In this document: positions 1 to 9,353 of the stretch, piece after piece
How positions within the stretch are numbered: position 1 is the stretch's first letter
How the letters are laid out: every line of letters begins with the position of its first letter
Source of the DNA: Candidatus Regiella endosymbiont of Tuberolachnus salignus
GTDB lineage: Bacteria; Pseudomonadota; Gammaproteobacteria; Enterobacterales; Enterobacteriaceae
Length of the DNA stretch: 64,000 nucleotides
Assembly: GCF_964020115.1 (NCBI RefSeq)
Contig: NZ_OZ026542.1
Coordinates: 2,559,436-2,623,435 of the forward strand
Direction of reading: 5' to 3'
The notes under the pieces: generated by a model
The model's database searches: none
Told to the model about the DNA's origin: nothing
What the model saw: the letters and a program-made list of their open reading frames with translations, nothing else
Program-made: the position numbers and the translations under genes

Positions 1-1010
1 AACTCCCTTCTATTCCCACTTACCTTTCTGACAGAAAAAATAGCATCCTTTCTTATCATCGTAATTTCGGCGCATTTCAGCTTAGTTACCGTTTTGATCA
101 CACCAACCGCACTGTCGAGCAAAGCATCAAGGCAAGCTGGCAATGGACTCAGCCGATTTTTAATACCCTCTTTACACTAGCAGCAAAAAGAAGAGGCGAT
201 AATTACAGTATATTCCTCAATACGGCTATCGCTTTTAATCAAATCAATCTCAATATTGATAATACCTACAGCGATAAACAACTCACCATGAGTGCGCAAT
301 ATAAACAACAGCGAGTTGATGACTATGGTGCTACCATTTTTGGTGTCGACAGTGATATCACTGGAAAAAATTACCATTTCAGCAGCGATATTCAACGCTT
401 AGGTAGCCGAGGGAATAGCTGGCTACGTGTCGGCATCCATGATCAAGTAATCAATAGTCGTTTGCATTACGATGGTATGTTAGCCGCCAATAGCGGTGGT
501 ATCGCGTTAGGATCTAGTCATCACAGCGGTGTAGCCATGCTGGTAAAAACACCCAATTTAGCCGATACCCCCTATAGTTTTAACGTTGAAGGCTTCCCGG
601 TAGCACATGGCGGAACTTATGCAGTACCCGTATCTCGCTATCAAGATCGCCGCTTTGCTCACACAGATTGGCGTCGTAGTGATGTCGATATGGCACTGAA
701 GTTGCCAGCAGACATAGTACGAGGGCACCCTGGTCAAGTATTTTCAGTCACTGCCGATGTCAAATTAAATTTACTTTACAATGGCTTTTTTGTTGATGCT
801 CACCATCAACCGATATCCGGTATCATCGATGAAACCGGTGATGTCATTCACCCTAATGGCCTATTTTCCATGAATGCCCATCGGATGCTGAAATACATCA
901 GCATTCATAACCAATCTGCGCGCTATAGTTGTGATATGCGCCAACATCACAACTATTACTATTTTTGTCGGCCTGATTTACCCACCCTCAATCATCAGGA
1001 AAAATTATGA
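1..1010 (+). CDS. Fimbrial outer-membrane usher, C-terminal part (5' end outside window)
   Basis: The reading frame is open from base 3 to the stop at 1010, so only about the last 335 residues of a longer protein are present; the Met at 288 is internal. The sequence has the alternating, aromatic and glycine-rich strands of an outer-membrane barrel, then a C-terminal globular part with two cysteines near the end (residues SCDMR and FCRPD). The next gene is a periplasmic pilus chaperone whose ATG overlaps this stop by 4 bases (ATGA), which makes a CS1/TcfC-like usher the most economical reading. The usher at 35435-37855 is a different, distant relative. Identification rests on context as much as sequence. 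Confidence 0.7.
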   Translation, partial: LPSIPTYLSDRKNSILSYHRNFGAFQLSYRFDHTNRTVEQSIKASWQWTQPIFNTLFTLAAKRRGDNYSIFLNTAIAFNQINLNIDNTYSDKQLTMSAQYKQQRVDDYGATIFGVDSDITGKNYHFSSDIQRLGSRGNSWLRVGIHDQVINSRLHYDGMLAANSGGIALGSSHHSGVAMLVKTPNLADTPYSFNVEGFPVAHGGTYAVPVSRYQDRRFAHTDWRRSDVDMALKLPADIVRGHPGQVFSVTADVKLNLLYNGFFVDAHHQPISGIIDETGDVIHPNGLFSMNAHRMLKYISIHNQSARYSCDMRQHHNYYYFCRPDLPTLNHQEKL

Positions 1011-1720
1011 TATTCCCTTATTTTTTATTAAAAAGTGGCTTATTCAAAAGTTTGTTATTAAAAATCGCCCTATTGCTTTCCGTTACAGCAGCGCACGCCC
1101 AACTGCTTGCTATTCCAACGCGAATTACGGTAGAAGGATTAGAAAAAGATCAGACTATTCGAGTGATTAATAAAGGTGATATCCCTATTTATTTAAATGT
1201 GATATTAGAGCGTATTGAAAATCCCGGAAAGAATCCAGAAAATAAAACACCAATAGGCCAGATCCAACATCCTGAAATGATATTTAATCCCACACGTATT
1301 ACTTTAGGAGCAAAACAAGAACGTCATATTAATTTAATTCCTTTAACCACGCCTCTACAGGAAACGTTATATCGTCTTTATATTACGCCAGTGACACAAA
1401 CTAAAATAAAGGGAATAGATGATAAAAAAATAACCGTGCCGCTAACCTTTGGCGTAGCTTATGGGGTATTAATTCATCATTTACCCGCATCTGCACAACA
1501 AACTCAGCGCTGGGAATATCAATGCATGGAGCCAAGCGGAATAAAACTGACCGCCATGGGAAAAATACACAACAGCTTTAATGATCTTCGTGTCCCTAAC
1601 AGCCAGCAAGAAATCCCCTCTAGCCAAAATGTTTATCCCGGCACGCCGATCCTGTTACCTAATATCAAGCAACTCAGCGGAGAGGTTGAAGAAAAAAGTT
1701 TCTCCATCGTTTGCCCATAA
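1007..1720 (+). CDS. Periplasmic fimbrial chaperone (PapD-like, alpha-fimbrial type)
   Basis: A 237-residue protein with a signal peptide (hydrophobic to about residue 28, ending AHAQ), then an immunoglobulin-like N-terminal domain. Strand patterns such as [20 protein letters not shown] and [19 protein letters not shown] resemble the G1-strand region of pilus chaperones. It would hold pilin subunits in the periplasm and deliver them to the usher encoded just upstream, with which it is translationally coupled (4-base overlap). No pilin or adhesin gene follows; glyQ comes next. The operon is therefore either complete upstream of the window or trimmed at this side. Confidence 0.75.
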   Translation: MIFPYFLLKSGLFKSLLLKIALLLSVTAAHAQLLAIPTRITVEGLEKDQTIRVINKGDIPIYLNVILERIENPGKNPENKTPIGQIQHPEMIFNPTRITLGAKQERHINLIPLTTPLQETLYRLYITPVTQTKIKGIDDKKITVPLTFGVAYGVLIHHLPASAQQTQRWEYQCMEPSGIKLTAMGKIHNSFNDLRVPNSQQEIPSSQNVYPGTPILLPNIKQLSGEVEEKSFSIVCP

Positions 1721-1800
1721 AGCTTAAACCTGTAGATCCGAGCTGCATATGTTATTGCCAAAAGGTATACTGCCGCATTCGATTCCTGTGCGGATTTACT

Positions 1801-2718
1801 ATGCCACCATTTCATCAGCAAACTTTTCAGCGCTTAATACTGACACTACAAGACTATTGGGCAGACCAAGGTTGTACCATTATTCAACCACTGGATATAG
1901 AAATTGGTGCCGGCACTTCACATCCCATGACCTGTCTACGCGCCATTGGCCCCGAGCCCATAGCCGCGGCTTATGTACAACCTTCGCGGCGCCCTACTGA
2001 CGGTCGTTATGGTGAAAATCCTAATCGTCTACAACATTATTATCAGTTTCAAGTGATCATCAAACCTTCACCTGAACACATGCAAGAGCTTTACTTAGGC
2101 TCGTTACAACAATTGGGCATTGATCCCACTATCCACGATATTCGTTTTGTCGAAGATAATTGGGAAAACCCCACACTGGGCGCCTGGGGGCTCGGGTGGG
2201 AAGTGTGGCTCAATGGCATGGAAATCACTCAATTTACTTATTTTCAACAAGTTGGGGGGTTGGAATGTAAGCCGGTGACGGGTGAAATAACCTATGGTTT
2301 GGAACGACTGGCCATGTACATCCAAGGCGTAGAAAGTGTTTACGATCTTGTTTGGTGCGATGGCCCATTAGGTAAAACCACTTACGGTGATATCTACCAC
2401 CAAAATGAAATAGAGCAATCTCGCTATAATTTCGAATACGCCGACGTGGATTTTTTATTTTATTGTTTTGATCAATATGAAAAAGAAGCGAAATCATTAT
2501 TAGCACTGGAAAAACCGTTACCGCTGCCTGCCTATGAACGCATTCTGAAAGCGGCACATGCTTTTAATTTGCTCGATGCGAGAAAAGCCATTTCCGTAAC
2601 TGAACGCCAACGTTATATCTTACGTATTCGTACCCTCACCAAAGCCGTCGCTGAAGCCTATTATGCTGCCCGTGCAGCATTAGGTTTCCCTATGTGTAAA
2701 AATCAGGATAAGAGGTAG
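1801..2718 (+). CDS. glyQ: Glycyl-tRNA synthetase alpha subunit
   Basis: Charges tRNA-Gly as part of the alpha2beta2 bacterial GlyRS in the cytoplasm; the alpha chain carries the class II catalytic core. The 305-residue product matches E. coli GlyQ nearly throughout, including [12 protein letters not shown], the [20 protein letters not shown] stretch and the C-terminal FPMCK. I chose ATG 1801 because it restores the family N-terminus ([20 protein letters not shown]); the frame stays open to 1711, but that extension has no counterpart. It lies 2 bases before glyS, the usual glyQS operon. Confidence 0.97.
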   Translation: MPPFHQQTFQRLILTLQDYWADQGCTIIQPLDIEIGAGTSHPMTCLRAIGPEPIAAAYVQPSRRPTDGRYGENPNRLQHYYQFQVIIKPSPEHMQELYLGSLQQLGIDPTIHDIRFVEDNWENPTLGAWGLGWEVWLNGMEITQFTYFQQVGGLECKPVTGEITYGLERLAMYIQGVESVYDLVWCDGPLGKTTYGDIYHQNEIEQSRYNFEYADVDFLFYCFDQYEKEAKSLLALEKPLPLPAYERILKAAHAFNLLDARKAISVTERQRYILRIRTLTKAVAEAYYAARAALGFPMCKNQDKR

Positions 2719-2720
2719 TG

Positions 2721-4790
2721 ATGACGAAACAAACTTTCCTGGTAGAAATCGGCACAGAAGAGCTACCACCGAAGGCGCTGCGCTCTTTAGCGCAATCTTT
2801 TGCCGATCACTTTATCACTGAACTCAATGATGCCCATTTATCACATGGCAACCTGAAGTGGTTTGCTACCCCGCGTCGTTTAGCCTTGCAAGTAACGGAT
2901 CTCAGTACCACACAGGCCGACCGGATAATAGAAAAGCGCGGGCCGGCGATAACGCAAGCCTATGATGCCCTTGGCAAGGCAACCAAAGCAGCAGAAAGCT
3001 GGGCCTGTGGATGCGGCATTACGCTCGATCAGGCTGAGCGTCTGCGTACAGAAAAAGGCGAGTGGTTGCTGTATCGTGCACAGATAAAAGGTCAATCAGC
3101 AACATCACTGCTGCCCCGTTTGGTCAATACCGCGCTAAGTAAATTACCGATCCCAAAACTGATGCGGTGGGGAGATAAAAGCACGCAATTTGTACGCCCA
3201 GTCCATACGGTGACGCTATTGTTAGGTAATGAATTAATTCCTGGCACCCTGCTCGGCGTCGATTCTGCTCGCCTGATCCGAGGGCATCGTTTTATGGGAG
3301 AAGCCACACTCACCTTAGATAACGCTGAACAGTATCCACAAATCTTGTTAACACGAGGATCAGTGATTGCGGATTATGAAACCCGTAAAGCACAAATCAA
3401 ATCTCAAATTGAACAAACCGCGCAAACCCTCGGTGGTATTGCTGATATAGATGAAGATCTGCTAGAAGAAGTGACTTCATTGGTGGAATGGCCTGTGGTA
3501 CTCACCGCCAGCTTTGAAAAAAAATTCTTGCTGGTACCGGCAGAAGCGCTGGTGCACACCATGAAAGCGGATCAAAAATACTTTCCGGTTTATGATCAGG
3601 TCGGTCAATTGTCATCAAACTTTATCTTTGTCGCCAATATCGCTTCTAAAGATCCACAGCAGATCATCGCCGGTAACGAAAAAGTCATCCGACCCCGTTT
3701 AGCAGACGCTGAATTTTTCTTTAACACTGATCGGCAAAAACCTTTGGTAGATTATTTACCTCGCTTAGAAAGCGTATTATTTCAGCAGCAACTGGGCACC
3801 TTGCGGGATAAAACCGATCGAATTTCAGCGTTAAGCGGTTGGATTGCTGAACAGATTGGCGCAGATATTCCACATGCGATCCGGGCAGGCTTATTATCTA
3901 AATGTGATTTGATGACCAATATGGTATTCGAATTCACTGAGACACAAGGGGTGATGGGCATGCATTATGCGCGCCACGACGGTGAAGATGAACAGGTCGC
4001 ATTGGCACTTTATGAACAATATCTACCCCGGTTTTCCGGCGATCTATTGCCATCAAAACCGGTTTCCTGCGCGTTAGCGATTGCCGATAAAATAGACACC
4101 TTAGTCGGTATTTTCGGTATTGGCCAACCGCCCAAGGGTGATAAAGATCCCTTCGCACTAAGGCGCGCCGCCTTGGGTGTTTTACGTATTATCACGCTCA
4201 ATAAGCTGCCGTTAGATCTGCAAACACTCAGCCAACAGGCGGAACGCCTTTACGGCAGCAAACTGATCAATAAAAAGGGGGTCAATGAGGTAGTTGAATT
4301 TATGCTAGGCCGTTTTCGCGCATGGTATCAAGAGGAAGGACACAGTGTTGACACCATCCAAGCGGTGCTCGCATGCCATCCAACCAAACCCGCTGATTTT
4401 GACGCCAGAATAAAAGCAGTGAGCCATTTTCGCACGCTAGACGCCGCAGTAGCTTTAACGGCAGCCAATAAACGGGTGTCTAATATTTTGGCCAAATCCA
4501 CGGATATTTTACCTGATGATGTTGATGTTTCATTGTTAACCGATCCGGCAGAATTGACATTGGCGACGGATTTAATTGCGCTCAGTGATCAGCTGGAGCC
4601 ATTATTTGCCAGCGGTCGTTATCAGGAAGCATTAAGCAAATTAGCCGCATTGCGGGAAGTGGTAGATCGTTTTTTCGACAATGTGATGGTGATGGTTGAA
4701 GATAACAGCGTGCGCATTAATCGCTTGACGTTACTCAATAAACTCCGTGCCCTGTTTTTAAAAATAGCCGATATATCGTTATTGCGATAA
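2721..4790 (+). CDS. glyS: Glycyl-tRNA synthetase beta subunit
   Basis: Second subunit of the tetrameric GlyRS; the beta chain carries tRNA-binding and HD-like domains. The 689-residue product has the same length as E. coli GlyS and starts [23 protein letters not shown] 2721 is preferred over the in-frame GTG at 2718, which belongs to the glyQ stop region. Conserved blocks include [26 protein letters not shown] and [19 protein letters not shown]. Transcribed with glyQ; an AT-rich perfect hairpin lies about 40 bases downstream. Confidence 0.97.
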   Translation: MTKQTFLVEIGTEELPPKALRSLAQSFADHFITELNDAHLSHGNLKWFATPRRLALQVTDLSTTQADRIIEKRGPAITQAYDALGKATKAAESWACGCGITLDQAERLRTEKGEWLLYRAQIKGQSATSLLPRLVNTALSKLPIPKLMRWGDKSTQFVRPVHTVTLLLGNELIPGTLLGVDSARLIRGHRFMGEATLTLDNAEQYPQILLTRGSVIADYETRKAQIKSQIEQTAQTLGGIADIDEDLLEEVTSLVEWPVVLTASFEKKFLLVPAEALVHTMKADQKYFPVYDQVGQLSSNFIFVANIASKDPQQIIAGNEKVIRPRLADAEFFFNTDRQKPLVDYLPRLESVLFQQQLGTLRDKTDRISALSGWIAEQIGADIPHAIRAGLLSKCDLMTNMVFEFTETQGVMGMHYARHDGEDEQVALALYEQYLPRFSGDLLPSKPVSCALAIADKIDTLVGIFGIGQPPKGDKDPFALRRAALGVLRIITLNKLPLDLQTLSQQAERLYGSKLINKKGVNEVVEFMLGRFRAWYQEEGHSVDTIQAVLACHPTKPADFDARIKAVSHFRTLDAAVALTAANKRVSNILAKSTDILPDDVDVSLLTDPAELTLATDLIALSDQLEPLFASGRYQEALSKLAALREVVDRFFDNVMVMVEDNSVRINRLTLLNKLRALFLKIADISLLR

Positions 4791-4830
4791 CCAGTAGGAT
4801 TTTTCTGCATTAATTTTATGTATTAGAATA

Positions 4831-4865
4831 AACAGAAAAAATAAAGCTAATTTATTTTTTCTGTT
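4831..4865 (+). terminator. Perfect AT-rich hairpin after glyS
   Basis: A 15-base stem (AACAGAAAAAATAAA) with a 5-base loop (GCTAA) and perfect complement lies 40 bases after the glyS stop. The stem's descending arm is T-rich, so it could end glyQS transcription. It lacks the GC-rich base of a classical intrinsic terminator, so the role is uncertain. The rest of 4791-5019 is AT-rich and holds no gene I can see. Confidence 0.4.
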
Positions 4866-5019
4866 TATATTTTTCACTTTAAAAAATTTTATAAATAAGT
4901 AAAGTTATTTATTTTTTGTCAGGGTATTTATTTATCCGATAAGCGATTTTTTGTATTTTTCAAACAAAAAATAAACATAATGTTCTCACTTAATTATTAA
5001 TAACAACGAGAAAATCATT

Positions 5020-5874
5020 ATGCCATTCATATCGAAAATTAACCGCGGAAATCCGGCCATAAAAGTACAGAGTGAAAAACGCGTGAAAGAGGGAACACCT
5101 TGTGCTAACACTATAATTAATGTAGGCAATTCAGATAAACGATTAACATTTATCGAGAGAATATTATGTAAAATACAGTGTTCAGCTCAATCTTTCATAA
5201 ATTATATTAGAGATAACTTTAAAAAAGTTGTATCCGTAGAAAAGCAAACTCAGCAAACACCAGGAATACCACTTCAAACAGCTAGCCAACTCCCTAAAAA
5301 AGAACCCGTAACCACCGCGACTAATGAAAGATTAGAAACTAAGCAAACACCAAGAGTACTACTTCACACTGCTGACAAGAGCTCTGAAGAAGTAAAAAAA
5401 TCTGCAACCATAGTGACTGATAAAAAATCAGAAACTCAGCAAACACCAAGAGTACTACTTCACACTGCTGACGAGAGCTCTGAAGAAGTAAAAAAATCTG
5501 AAACCATAGTGACTGATGAAAATTTAGCAAAATTGATAAAAAACGTACAGGATTCGAGAGACTATTTAGTATTGATAGAAACCAACGCGGTCATGGGGTT
5601 AAAAAACTTTAAAAGTCAAGTTCAAGTGAATAGCAATAATAGATACCTTTATAAAGAAGCTAATACGCTTGTGAATAACATTTTTGACAACAAACGGAAA
5701 GCAGAAATCACGATGAAAGAAATTGAAAATGCTCAAGAAAATTTCAATCTGGCTGAAAACGATGAGAAAAAGAACGAGAGAGTGAAGGAAGTGGCAGAAA
5801 AAAAGGGTGAGATCGCAGGATTACTGAGGTCAATAAGAACTGACATGATAAAATTACAAGGAATGCTAAAGTAG
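5020..5874 (+). CDS. Unknown protein with internal 30-32-residue repeats and a coiled-coil-like C-terminus
   Basis: I do not recognise this 284-residue protein. It begins MPFISKINRGNPAIKVQ without a signal peptide. Residues about 78-170 hold three imperfect repeats built on QTPRVLLHTAD-ESSEEVKKS-TIVTD. The last 100 residues are charged and helical in pattern, rich in K and E. It stands alone between glyS and rlmJ with its own AT-rich upstream region and an ACGAG ribosome site. Small soluble repeat proteins without relatives in symbionts that keep a type III system are sometimes secreted effectors; nothing here proves that. Codon use is more AT-rich than glyS. Confidence 0.65.
   Translation: MPFISKINRGNPAIKVQSEKRVKEGTPCANTIINVGNSDKRLTFIERILCKIQCSAQSFINYIRDNFKKVVSVEKQTQQTPGIPLQTASQLPKKEPVTTATNERLETKQTPRVLLHTADKSSEEVKKSATIVTDKKSETQQTPRVLLHTADESSEEVKKSETIVTDENLAKLIKNVQDSRDYLVLIETNAVMGLKNFKSQVQVNSNNRYLYKEANTLVNNIFDNKRKAEITMKEIENAQENFNLAENDEKKNERVKEVAEKKGEIAGLLRSIRTDMIKLQGMLK
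5251..5532 (+). repeat. Three tandem coding repeats (90 and 96 bp periods)
   Basis: Copies begin at 5251, 5341 and 5437, each opening with CAGCAAACACC or AAGCAAACACC. The second and third are nearly identical over 96 bases (32 codons); the first is more diverged. They encode the QTPRVLLHTAD repeats of the protein at 5020-5874. Both periods are whole codon multiples, so copy-number change would keep the frame. Confidence 0.85.
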
Positions 5875-5918
5875 ATTCAATAAAAGCAAATTAATATCAT
5901 CTTGATCACTGATTATTG

Positions 5919-5963
5919 ATCAATAATCAATAATCAATAATCAATAATCAATAATCAGTAATC
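5919..5963. repeat. 7-bp microsatellite, about six units of ATCAATA
   Basis: Six head-to-tail units (the last with one mismatch) plus a partial unit, 45 bases after the stop of the repeat protein and before rlmJ. A tract like this can change length by slippage. It lies outside any gene, about 150 bases before the rlmJ start. Confidence 0.85.
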
Positions 5964-6112
5964 TGTTTATCGTTTTTTATCATAAATAAAGTCAGTGATT
6001 TTTTATCCTACCTCTAAAGAGCCTACCGCAAGATGCAAACGCGGTGCTCACCATCCTTATGTATTTTGTGTACACTACACACCTTATAAAAATAGGAAAG
6101 TATAAAAATACC

Positions 6113-6955
6113 ATGTTGAGCTATCGCCACAGTTTTCACGCAGGTAACCACGCCGATGTTTTAAAACATAGCGTTCAAAGCCTGATTATTGAGCATTTAA
6201 AAGAGAAAGAAAAAAATTTTTTATACTTAGATACCCATGCTGGCGCCGGGCGTTATCAATTACGGAGTGAACATGCCGGACGTACGGGGGAATATTTGGC
6301 CGGGATCGCTAAAATTTGGCAAGCAGATAATCACCCCAAGGAAATCTGCTGTTATCTCGACGCAATAAAAGCATGCAACAAAGATAACAATTTACGCTAT
6401 TATCCTGGCTCACCGCTGATTGCTCAGTATTTATTACGGGCAGGCGATAAAATTCACCTCACCGAGTTGCATCCCACTGATTGCCCGTTGCTACGAAAAG
6501 AATTTGCTCACAATAAGCAGGCAAAAGTGCAGCGCGTCGATGGCTATACGCAGCTTAAATCACAGTTACCCCCTGCTTCACGCAGAGGATTGATTTTTAT
6601 CGATCCCTCTTATGAAATAAAAACTGACTATCAACATGTCGTCACCCACCTTCAAGAAGGCTACCAACGCTTTGCCAATGGTATTTACGCAATATGGTAT
6701 CCCGTCGTGTTGCGTCAACGGATCAAACATATGCTACGAGCACTACAGAACGGTAAAATCAAACACATGCTACAAATTGAGTTAGCAGTACAGCCAGACA
6801 GCAACCATCATGGCATGACGGCTTCAGGTATGATTGTGATTAATCCACCCTGGAAACTAGAGCAGCAGATGAAAACCTTGTTACCTTGGCTGCACCAAAC
6901 AATGGTGCCTTCGGGTCATGGGCATACCTTGTTAAAGTGGCTAGCAAAAGAATAG
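6113..6955 (+). CDS. rlmJ: 23S rRNA (adenine2030-N6)-methyltransferase RlmJ
   Basis: Methylates A2030 of 23S rRNA using S-adenosylmethionine. The 280-residue product equals E. coli RlmJ in length and matches along its length (MLSYRHSFHAGNHADVLKH, LDTHAGAGRYQL, YPGSPLIAQYLLR, WYPVVLRQRIK). ATG 6113 restores the family start; the frame extends to 6044 without homology. The catalytic motif, DPPY in most relatives, reads DPSY here (FIDPSYE), a conservative but noticeable change. Its stop codon TAG is the first three bases of a family 1 element. Confidence 0.95.
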   Translation: MLSYRHSFHAGNHADVLKHSVQSLIIEHLKEKEKNFLYLDTHAGAGRYQLRSEHAGRTGEYLAGIAKIWQADNHPKEICCYLDAIKACNKDNNLRYYPGSPLIAQYLLRAGDKIHLTELHPTDCPLLRKEFAHNKQAKVQRVDGYTQLKSQLPPASRRGLIFIDPSYEIKTDYQHVVTHLQEGYQRFANGIYAIWYPVVLRQRIKHMLRALQNGKIKHMLQIELAVQPDSNHHGMTASGMIVINPPWKLEQQMKTLLPWLHQTMVPSGHGHTLLKWLAKE

Positions 6956-7087
6956 ACTTCTTTCGAAACCTGCTACGTAATGGATCCTGCGTTGCCCGGT
7001 GCGCGTAATCCTCATGTACTGCATGTACATTCCGGTTGCTGTGCGCCGTGACTTCGCATCACTCACTGCGGTTTCCAAAGAGGTCTA
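6953..7087. repeat. Family 1 short inverted-repeat element, copy A
   Basis: About 135 bp bounded by TAGACTTCTTTCGAAACC and its inverse GGTTTCCAAAGAGGTCTA. The interior is GC-richer and shared with copies at 20813, 21827 and 54281 (for example the CGCACCGGGCAACGCAGGAT-like core). No coding capacity. It begins inside the rlmJ stop codon. It behaves like a MITE (a non-autonomous element); I do not see its parent transposase in the window. Confidence 0.85.
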
Positions 7088-7116
7088 ATGATTCGGCTAT
7101 ATGAAGGGGTAATTCG

Positions 7117-8418
7117 TCAGCGATGTTGGCCAGTATATCCTTGAACAATACTGTGTAAAAGTGGCCTGGCTGGATTAGGCGCGCTGATCGAGACAGCCTG
7201 TTTGCTGACATTAACCCAACTATGGATCTCTTGTGTTAATTTTTTATTGGCAAGGGTAGCGTCAGTTCTAAGATCGCCGGAAGTAAATGCCGCACCATCC
7301 CCGAAATCTGATTCACTACTTTTGAGAAGACGGTTATTCGCATCATAACGCTGTTCAGTTTGGAGCACCGTTTTACCATCATGATATTGGTATTTAATCT
7401 CACTGCGATCGGTAAATTTTCCATTCGCATCATACCTGCACGTGCTTACCTTAACCACATGACCATCACTGTCATATTTATAAAAGGATTCATCGTATCC
7501 GATGTATTGTCGATCAGCATATTTAGATAGACTCGCCTGTTTCAGCAGGCCAGCTGTATCATAATCATCATGGCTACTGCCGACAATTTTACTATCATCG
7601 TATTTAGATTTTTTGTAACAAGTTAACCGTGCTTTTTCATCATAGCAAAATTCTCCGGCGTCTATTACACGGTTATCGCTATTGTATTTAAACATTTTTT
7701 TTCGGGCGATATTATTATCACTGCCATAGTACATTCTACATTTTCCAACAACGTTATTATCCTTATCATATTCAAATTCAATGCCTTCAACTAATTTACC
7801 TTTATCGTTGTATTTATATAGACTTTTACTCAACAGCTGCCCTTGATAGTTAAAAATTCTAATATTTTTACTGACTATTTTATTAGCATAATATTCAATG
7901 TTATACATCTCAACTAACCGGCCATTAGAATAGCTGCTGGTTTCTTCCTCTAATACGTGGTGATCAATATCGTAACTAAACTTACTATTGCTTTTAAAAA
8001 CGGCTTTTTTACCCGCGCTGTACATACCCACAGTATATTCAAATTTTTTGCTGAAATTTATCTGACCAAGTTCATTATAGTAAAATTCATTTTTACCGAT
8101 TATCTGACTTTCCGCATTGAATATCATTTCTTTTTTATAGGTCAATTTTTGCGTTGAATCATATTCAAGAAAGGTTTCAGTATGCCCCATTAATTCACCA
8201 CGGGGACTATGTTGATATTTAATCTGATGAATTAATTTGTTATGTTCATATTCACATTTTATTTTACTTTGAATGATGAGTATTCCTTGCGCATCGTATT
8301 CTTTTTCCAGCCAATTATTACTGATTAGTTGATCAGTATCATCATGTTCTTCATTCACATCTTGCCGAACCACTAATCGAAATTTAGTATCATCATTGCG
8401 GGCAAAAAATATATCCAT
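7117..8418 (-). CDS. Unknown protein with many Y/D-rich about 20-residue repeats (YD-repeat-like), long paralogue
   Basis: I do not recognise a characterised family. About 433 residues carry many tandem units of the type Y-x2-D-x-G-x-L/I-V-x-K-x3-Y (for example YKYNDKGKLVEGIEFEYDKD), reminiscent of YD/Rhs or MORN-like repeat solenoids. There is no signal peptide. I start at ATG 8418 because an AGGGA ribosome site precedes it and MDIFFARNDD aligns with the N-terminus of the shorter paralogue just upstream; the frame itself is open to 8493, where it would overlap that gene by 4 bases. The C-terminus (SDFGDGAAF...) matches the paralogue's C-terminus, so the pair differ mainly in repeat number. 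Confidence 0.7.
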   Translation of the reverse strand: MDIFFARNDDTKFRLVVRQDVNEEHDDTDQLISNNWLEKEYDAQGILIIQSKIKCEYEHNKLIHQIKYQHSPRGELMGHTETFLEYDSTQKLTYKKEMIFNAESQIIGKNEFYYNELGQINFSKKFEYTVGMYSAGKKAVFKSNSKFSYDIDHHVLEEETSSYSNGRLVEMYNIEYYANKIVSKNIRIFNYQGQLLSKSLYKYNDKGKLVEGIEFEYDKDNNVVGKCRMYYGSDNNIARKKMFKYNSDNRVIDAGEFCYDEKARLTCYKKSKYDDSKIVGSSHDDYDTAGLLKQASLSKYADRQYIGYDESFYKYDSDGHVVKVSTCRYDANGKFTDRSEIKYQYHDGKTVLQTEQRYDANNRLLKSSESDFGDGAAFTSGDLRTDATLANKKLTQEIHSWVNVSKQAVSISAPNPARPLLHSIVQGYTGQHR

Positions 8419-8489
8419 ACCGTAACATTCCCTATGTTGAACAAGAAAATAACGCATCCTATTTTTAAAGATTAACCTATTACCGTCAA

Positions 8490-8999
8490 TCAATAAGCAT
8501 TGAGTATAGCCAAAATATTACGCTGAACACAGTGATCATTGCCAGCCTTTAATGCTGAAGTAAAATTAAATTCTGCTTCAGTATCAAAGGCGCTGATCAT
8601 GTCTACTGAGAGTGGATAGCCTTGATGTGCAATACTAATAAAATCTTTACCATTGCCAAAATCAGCGGAAGAACTGTAACCCGTAGGTTGATAATTAGCA
8701 TCATAACTCGATTCAGTTTGACGTATTAATCGGCCGTGTTGGTAATAATAGTTAATTTCATTCCGTCCAATAAATCGGCTGGCAGCATCATAGTGATCTT
8801 CAATTTGACGCACTATTTTATTAGTGCGATATTCACATTTTATTCTACTGCGACTAATTAATTGCTTAGCATAATTATATTTATTTTCAATCCAACTGTT
8901 ACTAATTAAATTTTTATTACTGTCACGATCTTCATTTAGGTGACTCTTGACAATGGATACAACATCAGAATCAATATCTTTTTCTAAATACATATTCAT
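8490..8999 (-). CDS. Unknown protein, short paralogue of the YD-repeat-like protein
   Basis: A 169-residue protein starting MNMYLEKDIDSD. Its N-terminal block (LISNSWIENKYNYAKQLISR), the SRIKCEYRTNKIVRQIE repeat and the end block (SSADFGNGKDF) each have counterparts in the protein encoded immediately downstream at 7117-8418. It holds only two or three repeat units against more than a dozen there. The pair most likely arose by duplication and repeat gain or loss. It could be a functional small variant or a shrunken copy. Function unknown. Confidence 0.65.
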   Translation of the reverse strand: MNMYLEKDIDSDVVSIVKSHLNEDRDSNKNLISNSWIENKYNYAKQLISRSRIKCEYRTNKIVRQIEDHYDAASRFIGRNEINYYYQHGRLIRQTESSYDANYQPTGYSSSADFGNGKDFISIAHQGYPLSVDMISAFDTEAEFNFTSALKAGNDHCVQRNILAILNAY

Positions 9000-9353
9000 A
9001 TATTATGCCCTTTAAATAGGATTAATATTACTGGAAATAAATCAATCTCTTAAGCTCATTTATAATTTTAGCGGAGAATCAAATTAAAGTTTATTTCTAT
9101 CTGGAAAATGACGCTTTTCTTGACCCGAAAAACATTATTATAATCCTTGTGAGTGATGACCCGATTTTTAAAAGTCATTTACAACGGCGGTATTACAATT
9201 AGCAGCGTTAATATAAAATCGGGAGTATTATGTTAAATATTAATGTGTGTGCTCTCTCCTGTGCAGATAAATAAAAGCACTACAGTTTCCACAAAAAAGC
9301 ACTCAAAGCTGAAACACTTGTTGATCCCAATCTCAGGCACTTTCAATGAGATT
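9000..9353. other. Intergenic stretch without a convincing gene
   Basis: Divergent to the YD-like genes and convergent with the phosphoesterase gene. I see only a 14-codon open frame at 9230-9274 with a good GGGAG ribosome site, too short to call. It might be the surviving 5' end of a lost gene. No palindromic element of the three families is present. Confidence 0.4.

Noticed and set aside
5919-5963. 7-bp repeats as iterons of a replication origin
   Set aside because: Only six perfect AT-rich units without a Rep gene or spacing typical of iterons; a slippage microsatellite is simpler.
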